From Sphingobium bisphenolivorans (GTDB lineage Bacteria; Pseudomonadota; Alphaproteobacteria; Sphingomonadales; Sphingomonadaceae): DNA of 64,000 nucleotides. The notes below the pieces were generated by a model, which was not told the origin of the DNA, searched no databases, and was given only the letters and a program-made list of their open reading frames with translations. The position numbers were made by a program, and so were the translations under genes. Of this stretch, positions 9,824 to 18,690 are shown piece after piece (the first letter of the stretch is position 1; each line of letters starts with the position of its first letter). The stretch lies in assembly GCF_000412635.1 (NCBI RefSeq), contig NZ_ASTG01000024.1:20094-84093 (forward strand). The letters run 5' to 3'.

Positions 9824-9864
9824 GTCCGAACTCCCCTGTTCTGCAAATTTTAGAAATGGATGGC

Positions 9865-11052
9865 TCAGCGCTCACGAAAGGCCTCCTCGACCTTGAGCAC
9901 CGGCCGCAGGAAATAGTCCCACACCGTCCGCCGCCCGGTCAGGATCTCGACCGTCCCGGTCATGCCGGGGATGATCGGCAGTGTCTTGCCGTCATGGACG
10001 AGCGCCGACTGGCCGGTGCTGATCAGCACGCGGTAAAAGGCCTCCTCATTGGCCTTGCGGTCCTCGCGCAGCGTGTCGGGGCTGATCGTCTCGACCTTGC
10101 CCTTGAGCGCGCCGTAGATGAGATAATTATAAGCGGCGAGCTTGACCGTCGCCCCCTGCCCCGGCCGGATGAAGGCAACGTCGGACGGACGGATCTTGGC
10201 CTCGACCAGCAGCACGTCGCGGAAGGGCACGATCTCCAGCACCGGCGCGCCGGGTTGGACAACGCCGCCGATCGTCGTCACCTGCACATTCTTCACCGTG
10301 CCGCGCATCGGTGCGCGCAGCACCGTGCGATCCAGCGCGTCGCGGCGGCCGGTCACGACTTCGGATACCTGAGACAGTTCGCTTTCCACCTTGGACAGCT
10401 CGGTTCCGGCATCGGCGCGATAGCGGTTGGTGCGCTCGCTGATCTGCATCTGCGCTTCGTTGATCTGGCGGCGCAGGCGTAGCACATCGACTTCGGGCAC
10501 CAGTCCGCGCGCGCTCATCGGTGCGGTGATCGCCAGCTCCCGGCGCATCAGTGCGATCGAACCCGACAGGCCGGCAGTCGATTGATCGACGGCGGCACGG
10601 CGGACCCGATAGGTCTCGCTTTCATACCGGATAAGATCGGCATCGCCTGCAATCTCCTGCGGAAACTGCAGCGGCAGGCCGGCGGCCTCGGCACGCAGCC
10701 GGGCAGCGGAGGCGAGCAGCGACCGGCGGCGGCGCTCCATCTCGTTGAAGGAGGATTCCGCGCGCGTCGGATCGATGACGATCAGCGGCTGCCCGGCTTC
10801 GACCAGATCGCCCTCATGCACCTTGAGCGCGGACACTATCCCGCCCTCCAGGCTCTGGATCACCTGCACCTTGCCGGACGGCACGATCTGCGCCGAGCCC
10901 ATTGTGACTTCCTCCAGCACGGCGAAGCGCGACCAGATGAGCAGCGCGGCGACGAGAGCCAGCAGAAGCAGGGCAAAGGCAAGCCACGCCGGATGACGAT
11001 CCTGCCGATTGGCGGCGGCAAGCGGCGCGCGGAGCGTGTCCGTCAGGCTCAT
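9865..11052 (-). CDS. HlyD-family membrane fusion protein of type I secretion
   Basis: The 395-residue protein has one N-terminal membrane segment (AWLAFALLLLALVAALLIWSRFA), a biotinyl-lipoyl-like hairpin half (GKVQVIQSLEGGIVSALKVHEGDLVEAGQPL), a long coiled coil of Arg/Glu-rich helices, and the matching C-terminal half plus beta-barrel (LLVEAKIRPSDVAFIRPGQGATVKL). This is the adaptor that links the inner-membrane ATPase to TolC in HlyBD/LapBCE-type exporters. The frame runs to 11124, but the ATG at 11052 overlaps the stop of the upstream ATPase by four bases (ATGA), which points to translational coupling. The adhesin gene begins 41 bases downstream, so it is the likely cargo. Confidence 0.93.
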   Translation of the reverse strand: MSLTDTLRAPLAAANRQDRHPAWLAFALLLLALVAALLIWSRFAVLEEVTMGSAQIVPSGKVQVIQSLEGGIVSALKVHEGDLVEAGQPLIVIDPTRAESSFNEMERRRRSLLASAARLRAEAAGLPLQFPQEIAGDADLIRYESETYRVRRAAVDQSTAGLSGSIALMRRELAITAPMSARGLVPEVDVLRLRRQINEAQMQISERTNRYRADAGTELSKVESELSQVSEVVTGRRDALDRTVLRAPMRGTVKNVQVTTIGGVVQPGAPVLEIVPFRDVLLVEAKIRPSDVAFIRPGQGATVKLAAYNYLIYGALKGKVETISPDTLREDRKANEEAFYRVLISTGQSALVHDGKTLPIIPGMTGTVEILTGRRTVWDYFLRPVLKVEEAFRER

Positions 11053-13130
11053 GCGGCGGTCCTCACCTTGCCGTCGGAAAGCGCCTTCAGCACCGCCTCG
11101 CGCGGACCGTCGGCGACCACGCACCCCGCATCCATGACGATGACGCGGTCGACCACCGCCAGCACGCTATGCTTGTGGGTAACGATGACATAGCCCGCGC
11201 CGCGCTCCGCCAGCCCGGCGATCGTCCGCAGCAATTCGGCCTCGCTCTGCTGGTCCATGGCGGACGTCGGCTCATCGAACAGATAGATGCGCGCATCGGC
11301 CAGCAGCGCCCGGGCGACCGCCACGGCCTGGCGCTGCCCGCCCGACAGCGTATCCCCTCGCTCCCCCACGCCTCGATCGAAACCGAGCGGGTGGGTTGCG
11401 GCGAGCGCGGTGACGCCGGTCGCCTCCGCCACCTTCAGCATCTGCGGATCGCTGGTCCGGGGCGCGGCCACCAGCAGATTGTCGCGCAAGCTGCCGTGGA
11501 ACAGCCGCGCGTCCTGCCCGACCAGCAGCAGCGTCGCACGGATGTCGGCCGGCTCGATAGCGGTCATATCGACGCCGTCGAGCAGCACCTGCCCTTCCTG
11601 GGGCCGGTACAGCGCGGCCAGCAAGCGCAGTAGCGTCGATTTGCCGCTCCCGATGCGGCCAAGCACGGCGATCCGCTCGCCCGGCCGGATTTTCAGCGAG
11701 ATGTTGTCCAACGCGGCTCGCGTGCCTTCCTCATAGCGGAAGCTCGCCCCGCGAAGCTCCACGTCGCCACGCCAGCCGTCGCTCGAAAGCAGATGGCGGC
11801 CAGCGTCGCGGTCAAGCGGCAGCGCCATGATCCGGTTGAGGCTCGATAGCGCCGAGCGCACCTGCTGGAATCGAACGGCGAGGCCCGACAGCGTTACGAG
11901 CGGCGCCAGCGCGCGCGAGTTGAGCTGCACGCAGGCGACCAGCGCGCCAGCCGTCGCCTGCCCCGTGCTCGCGAGATAGACGCCCCAGGCGAGCATGATC
12001 GCCGCCGCGCCCTGCTGCACGGCCGTGGTGAGGTTGAGCGCCAGGTTCGACCAGCGCTGGCTGACCAGCGCGCGGTCGGCGATGAAGCCGCTCGACATCT
12101 CATGCCGGCGGCGCATCCGTTCCTCGGCACGCAGGGCTTTGAGCGTCTCCAGCCCCTCCAGGCTTTCGATGACGGTGCCGTGTCGCACGGCCGCCTCGCG
12201 CAGATTCTCGCGCGCCAGCCGGGCCATCGGGATCTGAACCAGCAGGGAGAGCGCCAGCACGGTGACAAAGGCGACCAGCGGCACCGCCACCAGTGCGCCG
12301 CCAATCATCGCACAGACGCCCAGGAACATCAGCGCGAAGGGCAGGTCGGCGATCGTCACAAGCGTTGCCGATGCGACGAAGCCGCGAACGGATTCAAATT
12401 CCTTCAGCACATTGGCGAAGGCGCCGGAGGATTGCGCCCGCGCTTCCAGCCGCGTCGCCAGCACCCGTGCGAACACCGCATCGCCCAGGATCAGGTCGAT
12501 CTTCTTGCCGGCCGCGTCCAGCGCATGGCTGCGGATCGTGCGGGAGATGAACTCGAAGACCAGTGCCACGCCTACCCCCCCCAGCAGCGACCAGAGCGTC
12601 ACGAAGGCGAGGTTGGGCAGGATGCGATCATAGACCGTCATCATGAAGATGATGCCGGCGAGCGAGAGGATGTTGATGACGGCAGACAGCGCCGCCGCTT
12701 CCTGAAAATAGCGCCGATGGCGCCAGAGCACCGGCCAGAACCAGCCTGATCCGCTGTCGGCGACCAGTTCGTCGGCGCGGCTGTCCGTCGATCGTGCGGG
12801 CCCGAGGCCGAGGCAGAGCGCCACCTGCTCCCTATCGACGACGGCGCCCGACGCGCTCACCAGCCTGTCCTCGGCGAGCCCCGTCACCGCCACGGCGGAC
12901 CGGTCGTGCATCAGCGCCACGATCGGCAGCAGATCGGCGCTGACCACTCGCGCCGGTATCTCGCTGGCGCTGATGCCGAGGTCGGACAGCGCCTGCAGGA
13001 TTTGCGCGCGGTCGCTCGCCATCCCCAGATGAGCCTGCAGCACCGCCCGGCTGACGGCCTGCCCCCGCAGCGCGAGACATTGCGCCAGCGCTTCCGGCAG
13101 CGACGGCGCTATCGGCACAAGCTCGCTCAT
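11049..13130 (-). CDS. Type I secretion ABC transporter, LapB-like
   Basis: A 693-residue permease-ATPase. The first ~120 residues resemble the C39 peptidase-like domain of LapB/HlyB exporters, and I see no catalytic Cys in it, so it probably docks cargo without cutting it. A six-helix membrane domain follows, then a nucleotide-binding domain with Walker A GRIGSGKST, signature LSGGQRQ, Walker B IYLFDEPTSAMD and the H-loop VIVTHKHS. It would use ATP to pass the unfolded adhesin through HlyD and TolC. It overlaps the tolC-like gene by four bases at its start and the HlyD gene by four at its end. Confidence 0.93.
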   Translation of the reverse strand: MSELVPIAPSLPEALAQCLALRGQAVSRAVLQAHLGMASDRAQILQALSDLGISASEIPARVVSADLLPIVALMHDRSAVAVTGLAEDRLVSASGAVVDREQVALCLGLGPARSTDSRADELVADSGSGWFWPVLWRHRRYFQEAAALSAVINILSLAGIIFMMTVYDRILPNLAFVTLWSLLGGVGVALVFEFISRTIRSHALDAAGKKIDLILGDAVFARVLATRLEARAQSSGAFANVLKEFESVRGFVASATLVTIADLPFALMFLGVCAMIGGALVAVPLVAFVTVLALSLLVQIPMARLARENLREAAVRHGTVIESLEGLETLKALRAEERMRRRHEMSSGFIADRALVSQRWSNLALNLTTAVQQGAAAIMLAWGVYLASTGQATAGALVACVQLNSRALAPLVTLSGLAVRFQQVRSALSSLNRIMALPLDRDAGRHLLSSDGWRGDVELRGASFRYEEGTRAALDNISLKIRPGERIAVLGRIGSGKSTLLRLLAALYRPQEGQVLLDGVDMTAIEPADIRATLLLVGQDARLFHGSLRDNLLVAAPRTSDPQMLKVAEATGVTALAATHPLGFDRGVGERGDTLSGGQRQAVAVARALLADARIYLFDEPTSAMDQQSEAELLRTIAGLAERGAGYVIVTHKHSVLAVVDRVIVMDAGCVVADGPREAVLKALSDGKVRTAA

Positions 13131-14407
13131 TGGCGGTTTCCATCGACAATGGCGGGATAGATGCGTCCCAGCAGGCCCATCAGCTGATAGCGTGTCTGGG
13201 CGATGTCGAAGCGTTCGTTGACCAGCTGCGCCCGCACGTTGAAGCGCTCCAGTTCATAGCCCAGCAAGTCCAGGATCGTGCGGCGGCCTAGTCGAAACTG
13301 CTCGAACACGATGTTGCGCGCATCATCGGCGCGGCTGATCAATCCTTCCAGCGACGGCAGGCGGGCGCTTCGCTGCGCCTGAAAAGTCCAGAGCCGGCGA
13401 ACCTGTGCACTGAGGGACGTGCGCGTCAGATCGGCACTCGCCTGAGCGGATTGCAAGCTGGCCTTTGCAGACTCATGGCGCGCCCTGCCGCCCCCGCTAT
13501 CAAAGGGTAGCGCGCTCGCCCGCACGCGAAAGGCGAAGCCGTTGAGCAGGCGGGTGTCGCCGTCGACAGTCCGCTCCGATGTCCGCGCCCCTTCCAACGC
13601 CAGCTGTGGCACCCACCAATTGCGCGTGCCGCGAACGCTTTCCTTGCCTTCGGCTACCTCTATCTCGGCGATCCGGGAGGCTGGGCTCGCCAGCGCGAGC
13701 CGCTCGGCGCTTTCGGGACTATCGGGCAGCGCGCCGCCCAGATCCGGGGGGCTGCCCTGCGGTTCCACGGGGAAGGCGGCTACTTCGCGGATGCGGCCCT
13801 GCGCCTCGATCAAGGCGATCTGCCGCGTCTGCAGCGCGGTTTCGGCCTGTTCCAGCCGGGATTCGACCATCACCACGTCGGAGGTGCGCCCGCGATCATA
13901 GCTGGCAATGTCCACGACCAGCTGATCCAGCGTGCGGAGCGCCGCGACTTGCTGCTGCGAAATGGCGATCAGTTCGGCCGCGCGCGCATGATCGATCCAA
14001 GCGAGGCCAAGTTGCTGCGAAAGTTCTGCCAGTGCCGCCTGCTCCTGCACGCCCAGCAAATCGACGCGCAGCTTGCGGCGCCTTATTTCAGCCGGCGTGC
14101 GGCCGCCATCAAAGACGAGCTGGCTGATCTTCGCTTCGGGCAGCAAGGCGAAGCCGGATGGACGCGTGGAGTTGCCGTCGTCCCAGCCAATGTCGGTTTC
14201 CACCCCGAATTGCGGCCGATAACTGGACTTCGCAGCGCGCACATCCGCACGGCCGGCGCGGGTCGTCTGCTGCGCCGCGACGATCCGCGGATGGGCGCCG
14301 GCCATCTTCTCCAGCACCTGCTCGAATGTCTCGGCCCCCGCCGCCGAGGTCATCATGAGCGCGCCGGTCGTTAGCATCGCCCCAGTCCCGCGGCGTAACG
14401 CGCGCAT
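13127..14407 (-). CDS. TolC-family outer-membrane channel
   Basis: The 426-residue protein has a signal peptide (MRALRRGTGAMLTTGALMMTSAAGAETFEQ) and the long helical, Ala/Arg/Glu-rich pattern with QLVFDGGRTPAEIRRR and EQFRLGRRTILDLLGYELE segments that mark type I secretion TolC proteins (TIGR01844 group). Such trimers form the outer-membrane duct. It is the first gene of the leftward operon that continues with the ABC and HlyD genes and the adhesin. Its promoter must lie in the 155 bases up to 14562, where no clear regulator site was recognised. Confidence 0.92.
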   Translation of the reverse strand: MRALRRGTGAMLTTGALMMTSAAGAETFEQVLEKMAGAHPRIVAAQQTTRAGRADVRAAKSSYRPQFGVETDIGWDDGNSTRPSGFALLPEAKISQLVFDGGRTPAEIRRRKLRVDLLGVQEQAALAELSQQLGLAWIDHARAAELIAISQQQVAALRTLDQLVVDIASYDRGRTSDVVMVESRLEQAETALQTRQIALIEAQGRIREVAAFPVEPQGSPPDLGGALPDSPESAERLALASPASRIAEIEVAEGKESVRGTRNWWVPQLALEGARTSERTVDGDTRLLNGFAFRVRASALPFDSGGGRARHESAKASLQSAQASADLTRTSLSAQVRRLWTFQAQRSARLPSLEGLISRADDARNIVFEQFRLGRRTILDLLGYELERFNVRAQLVNERFDIAQTRYQLMGLLGRIYPAIVDGNRQ

Positions 14408-14562
14408 GGGTGCCGCTCGCCTGACCTGCGAACAAGAGAGTGAAAAAAAGATGGCTCCCGCCCCGAAAATACCCCTGATTCGTGGAGGGATACAAAAGGC
14501 GGCGAAGCCTCACATCGCCCAAACAAGGTATGCGGGCGATTTGGACTGCAGTCGGGAGGGGT

Positions 14563-15234
14563 CTATCGGGGCGTCGCGAACCAGATGACGTGGCGCGCGC
14601 CCTTGCCGTTGCTGCGCGCCCTGACCGCGACCTCATCCACGGCAAAGCCGGCCGACCGTAGCCGGCGGGCGAAAGCATCATCGGGCGCCGCCGACCAGAT
14701 GGCGAGAATGCCGCCGGGCTTCAGTGCCCGCCTCGCGATGCGGAGCCCCTCGCTCGAATAAAGCCGATCGTTGGAGGCCCGGGTGAGGCCGTCCGGACCA
14801 TTGTCTACGTCGAGCAGGACCGCGTCGTATCTGGCCTGCGCATCGGCGATCACCAGCGCGACATCGCGCTCGGCAATATCGACGCGCGGATCATCGAGAC
14901 ATCCCGCAGCCAGGGTCGCCATCGGCCCGCGCGCCCATGCGATGATCTCCGGCACCAGTTCAGCTACGGTCACCCGATCGGCTGGACCCAGCCGCGCCAG
15001 CGCCGCGCGCAAGGTAAAGCCCATCCCATAGCCGCCGATCAGCAGGTGAAGGCCCTTGCGCCCCCGCAGCCTTTCGCACGCCATGATGGCAAGCGCTTCT
15101 TCCGAACCGCTCATGCGGCTGTTCATCAGTTCATTGCGATCGAGCACGATCATGAAGTCCGCGCCGCGACGGAAAAGCCGCAATTCCTCGCCGCCTGGCA
15201 CCTGTGCCGTTCCAAGGAGTTCGCGTGGCTGCAT
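14563..15234 (-). CDS. Spermidine-synthase-like methyltransferase-fold protein
   Basis: The 223-residue protein has a Rossmann methyltransferase fold with the nucleotide-binding glycine loop GGYGMGFTLRAAL, an acidic strand end (VTVAELVPEIIAWARG), and the LLDVDNGPDGLT stretch that corresponds to the D-N-G region of spermidine synthase-like proteins. It is shorter than true spermidine synthases (about 280-300 residues), so it is better called a family member of unknown substrate. The open frame continues to 15888 across the divergent exonuclease gene; the ATG at 15234, giving MQPRELLGTAQ, fits the family start. The gap to the divergent gene is 108 bases. Confidence 0.75.
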   Translation of the reverse strand: MQPRELLGTAQVPGGEELRLFRRGADFMIVLDRNELMNSRMSGSEEALAIMACERLRGRKGLHLLIGGYGMGFTLRAALARLGPADRVTVAELVPEIIAWARGPMATLAAGCLDDPRVDIAERDVALVIADAQARYDAVLLDVDNGPDGLTRASNDRLYSSEGLRIARRALKPGGILAIWSAAPDDAFARRLRSAGFAVDEVAVRARSNGKGARHVIWFATPR

Positions 15235-15342
15235 GGTCGGCAAGCTTTCGGATGGGAAGGAGGATGGCGCGCCATACACGCTTCGGCGGGGAAGATGTAG
15301 CCCCGGCTTGACCCGACGGGCAGAGCAGCGCATCGCGCCGCC

Positions 15343-15786
15343 ATGCGTTACTTTCTCGACACGGAATATAATGGCTTTGGCGGCGAGCTCATCAGTCTCG
15401 CGCTCGTTCCCGAACATGGCGATCAGGAGTTCTACACCTCGCTTCCCCTGCCCGAGGATATCCATCCCTGGGTCGCTCAGAATGTCATTCCCTATCTGCG
15501 CCATGTGCCACCCGGTGTCGACAATGAGATGAACCGGGCGGAGGCCGCGTGGCAGATCGCCCATTATCTTCAGGGTGACAGGGACCCGGTGATCGTCGCC
15601 GACTGGCCGGAGGATATCGCGCATTTTTGCATGCTGTTGCTCCCCGGCCCCGGCCAGATCGCCCCGGTGGGCAGCCTGCGCTTCGACTTCGTGGCAACGC
15701 CGGGTTTCAGCACGGCCAACAACAGCCGCGTGCCCCACAATGCCTTGCACGATGCACGCGCGCTCCGGACCTTCTGCGGCTGCTGA
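15343..15786 (+). CDS. Small 3'-5' exoribonuclease-like protein (DnaQ fold)
   Basis: The 147-residue protein starts MRYFLDTEYNGFGGELISLALV, carrying the D-x-E motif of DEDD exonucleases. Later it has ADWPEDIAHF, which could supply the second acidic motif, and near the end NALHDARAL, the usual H-D motif III. Length and layout match the Rv2179c-like group (PF16473), in which members trim 3' overhangs of RNA. It stands alone, divergent from the spermidine-synthase-like gene, and no partner is evident. The substrate in this organism is unknown. Confidence 0.72.
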   Translation: MRYFLDTEYNGFGGELISLALVPEHGDQEFYTSLPLPEDIHPWVAQNVIPYLRHVPPGVDNEMNRAEAAWQIAHYLQGDRDPVIVADWPEDIAHFCMLLLPGPGQIAPVGSLRFDFVATPGFSTANNSRVPHNALHDARALRTFCGC

Positions 15787-15917
15787 TGCCAACGACCACG
15801 CCTGATAGCGCAAAGCAGCGCGGCTGCTGAACTCATCCGGAAAGAAGGCTGGCGGAGCTGCCAGACAAGGGCGAACCGCTCTGCCCATGATCCAGTGCGG
15901 CCTTTGACGTCATCTTC

Positions 15918-16300
15918 TCAGCTCAGGAGGGATTGCCACTCGGCCAAGGCGGCCGAGCGTCTGTCCCTGTAGGTTTTCCGGTCGACAAGGTAGCACTCCA
16001 GAGAAAAGCGCTTGTGAACATGGCCTGCACGGAGGCAAATTTCTGTAGCGCCTTCGCCTGCCGGAACCGAAGGATCGCGCGTTCCCGTCGTCGGAAAGGA
16101 AGGCGGACCGAACTGGATCCACCAGTAGCGCACCGTAAAGTGCCTGATATCGATCCCCCGTTCGTACAGCAGATCCTCCACATCCGCAGACTGAGCGGAA
16201 ACCCGGCAATCCCGCTGCTGCCGTCCGAGCGGGCCAGGTGCGAGACCCGCGTCCCGGGAGGGACGACATGCCTGTTCATCAGATTGGAACGCGCGGGGGG
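15918..16300 (-). pseudogene. Decayed IS6-family transposase
   Basis: Reading leftward, one frame carries ADVEDLLYERGIDIRHFTVRYW, like the helix-turn-helix region of IS6-family transposases (DVEELLAERGIDVSYETVRRW). The end reads FSLECYLVDRKTYRDRRSAALAEWQSLL, like the family's C-terminus. The catalytic DDE centre, about 100 residues, is missing between them. The neighbouring segment RRERAILRFRQAKALQKFASV is in another frame. This is therefore an internally deleted, frameshifted remnant. I see no intact terminal inverted repeats. It abuts the 3' end of the TonB receptor gene. Confidence 0.7.
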
Positions 16301-16315
16301 GCCTCCCGGCCCCCA
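16293..16315 (-). terminator. GC-rich hairpin after TonB receptor
   Basis: A GGGGGGCC arm and its GGCCCCC partner form a short hairpin directly after the receptor stop codon. There is no T run on either strand, so it is a weak candidate for a terminator. Confidence 0.35.
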
Positions 16316-18595
16316 TCAGAACCGTTGCGTCACCGACGCGCCGAATGTGCGCGGTACGCCCGTAAGGGATACGTTGAGGCCCAGCGAGTCAGCCAGGTCA
16401 ATCACGACAGTGCGATAGCGCTTGTTGAAGATGTTGCGCATCCACAATGCGACTTCCGTGCTGGTTGCGCTGTGCGTCAGCGTCAGCCGGCCGTTGGCCA
16501 GCCCATAGCCTTCCTGGACGTGCCAATTCCTGGGCGACGACATCGCATCCTCATCCAGGTCGTTGGCGGACTTATAGGAATAGTCCCCGCTCGCCATGAG
16601 CTGGGTCGGCCCGTCGATGACAAGATAGGAGGCCGAAAGGCTCCCCCGCCATTTTGGGGTGTTCTGGAAGGTCTTGTCCGACAGGTCGCTCAGGATGACG
16701 GCGCCTGTCGTGGGGTTCCTCCCTACCTCGGCGAAATACCTAGTATATTTCGCGTCGACCAGGCTGCCAGTCGCGTTGATCGTGAGGCGGCTGGAGGGAG
16801 CCAAGGTGATTTCCACCTCGGCGCCCTTGATCGTCGACCCCGCAGCGTTGCGGATCGTCGAGAAAACCGCGCCCGAGGCCGGGTCCACCGTGGTAACGCT
16901 CCGCTGGAGATCGGTATATTTCGAATAATAGGCGGCCAGGTTGATGCGAAGCTTGCGATCGAACCAGTCCGACTTCACGCCCGCTTCCAGGCTGCGCACC
17001 TTTTCGGGGCGATAGCTGCTGAACGAGCCGGGGCGGACGGTGCCGTTGTTGATGCCGCCGCCCTTGAAGCCGGTCGAATAGGTCACATAGGTCAGAATAT
17101 CGGGCGTGGGCTTGTAGCTGGCGCGCATCAAATAGGACAGGTTGCTGGCCTCCACGCTGAAGCGGGCCAGGCAGGTGCCGTTGATACGGTCGGCGACCGG
17201 GATTTGACAGCCCGCTCCATCAGTATTGCGCGACACCTGCCCCTTCTTTTCCTTGGTGTATCGCAGGCCGCCGGTCACCGCCAGCTGATCGGTGAACTGG
17301 AAGGTCGCCTGGCCGAAACCCGACAGGCTTTCCGCCGACAGATCATTGCGGATGCGATTGGGGTTGCGCGGATTCAGCGCGGGCAGGGAGATGCTGTCAT
17401 TATTGTCGAACCCCGACGTCGTGTAATAATAGGCGCCGACAATATAATCGAGCCGATCATCGACGGCATTGCCGAGCAACTGGAACTCCTGAGTGAACTG
17501 CTTCAACGACTGGTCATTGGAGGCGAGCAGCCCGTCGACCGAGGTGCCATCCAGGTCCTGGATATCGGCTTTCCTGATCCAGCGGTGCGCCGTGATCGAC
17601 CGCAGCGTCGCGCCGCCCAGGTCGAGGGACACGTCCAGCGAAATGCCGGCCGTCTTCACCCGGTCGTCCTGACGCGTCGAATAGGCCCGGTCGCGCGTGT
17701 TGGGCGGGACGCCGGCGCCGGGTTCCAGCGCCGCCAAGGCTGGAACATTGGCAAGAGGGACGCGGCGCTGCGCCGCAAACTGACGCGCGAAGCTGGTGTT
17801 GGGGAAAACGCCGATCAGCTGATAGGCCGAACCATTGCTGGTGCCGCGGCTGTAATCGCCGCGCACGGTGGCCGTCACCGCGCCGGCCTCGCCGCGAACC
17901 GCGCCCCGAAAAACATAGGATTTGGCGTTCCCTAGCTTGTCCCCGCTGATCAGATCCCGCTGGAATCCGTCTTCATTCGTGAATCCGCCGACGAAGCGGC
18001 TGTTCAGTCCCTCGCCCAGCGGCAGGTTCACCACCGCGTTGATGCTGCGATGTCCGAAATTGCCGATGCTCGCGCCGACCTGCCCTTCGAACTCGTCGGT
18101 CGGCGCGGCAGACGTAATGCTGATGGCGCCGCCGGTAGTATTACGCCCGTACAGCGTCCCCTGCGGTCCCTTGAGCACCTCGACCCGGTCGACGTCCAGG
18201 ATGTTGCCGAGCGCAAAGCCCAGTGTCGATGGCAGGAACACATCGTCGAGATAGACGCCCACCGCGGGATCCAGCCTCAACACGGTGTTCCCCGTCTGCA
18301 TCCCGCGCATGCTGACCAGCGCGCCGAAGACCGGGCTGGCGGCGGCGGGGTCCGTGTTCATGCCCGGCGTCACGCGCGACACGTCGCTCAGGCTGCGCAC
18401 GCCTAGCTGTTCCAGCCGCTCGCCCGACAGGGCGGTTATCGCGATGGGCACATTCTGCGCCGCTTCCGATTTGCGCTGAGCGGTCACCACGATGTCGGCG
18501 ATGCCGACGCCCGATTGCGCTTCCTGCGCGGTGGCCATGCCGGCCTGAACGCCCAACGCCATGACTGAAGACGCGCACATGAACCTGAACAGCAT
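16316..18595 (-). CDS. TonB-dependent outer-membrane receptor
   Basis: A 759-residue receptor with a signal peptide ending near TAQEAQS, a plug domain (IVVTAQRKSEAAQNVPIAIT, a TonB-box-like start; GLLNIDRVEVLKGPQG-type segment reading DVDRVEVLKGPQGTLYGRN), and a 22-strand barrel ending in F (TQRF). It resembles the sphingomonad receptors near catabolic genes rather than a known siderophore receptor. It lies 95 bases after the D-aminoacylase-type gene on the same strand, and both face the AraC regulator, so it may import the N-acyl or D-amino-acid-containing compound that the enzyme cuts. A GGGGAGAGG site precedes the ATG. Confidence 0.9.
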   Translation of the reverse strand: MLFRFMCASSVMALGVQAGMATAQEAQSGVGIADIVVTAQRKSEAAQNVPIAITALSGERLEQLGVRSLSDVSRVTPGMNTDPAAASPVFGALVSMRGMQTGNTVLRLDPAVGVYLDDVFLPSTLGFALGNILDVDRVEVLKGPQGTLYGRNTTGGAISITSAAPTDEFEGQVGASIGNFGHRSINAVVNLPLGEGLNSRFVGGFTNEDGFQRDLISGDKLGNAKSYVFRGAVRGEAGAVTATVRGDYSRGTSNGSAYQLIGVFPNTSFARQFAAQRRVPLANVPALAALEPGAGVPPNTRDRAYSTRQDDRVKTAGISLDVSLDLGGATLRSITAHRWIRKADIQDLDGTSVDGLLASNDQSLKQFTQEFQLLGNAVDDRLDYIVGAYYYTTSGFDNNDSISLPALNPRNPNRIRNDLSAESLSGFGQATFQFTDQLAVTGGLRYTKEKKGQVSRNTDGAGCQIPVADRINGTCLARFSVEASNLSYLMRASYKPTPDILTYVTYSTGFKGGGINNGTVRPGSFSSYRPEKVRSLEAGVKSDWFDRKLRINLAAYYSKYTDLQRSVTTVDPASGAVFSTIRNAAGSTIKGAEVEITLAPSSRLTINATGSLVDAKYTRYFAEVGRNPTTGAVILSDLSDKTFQNTPKWRGSLSASYLVIDGPTQLMASGDYSYKSANDLDEDAMSSPRNWHVQEGYGLANGRLTLTHSATSTEVALWMRNIFNKRYRTVVIDLADSLGLNVSLTGVPRTFGASVTQRF

Positions 18596-18690
18596 ATTTC
18601 CTCTCCCCTATCCCGTCTTTTTGATCATTGGGATTGTCTTGTCGTCGCCGGCTGACCGGCTTGTCGACGGCGCGGCTCGCCGCCGTGGAT

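Noticed and set aside
16238..17935. A 565-residue plus-strand frame
   Set aside because: It lies opposite the TonB receptor and has no family likeness; the minus-strand protein is unmistakable.
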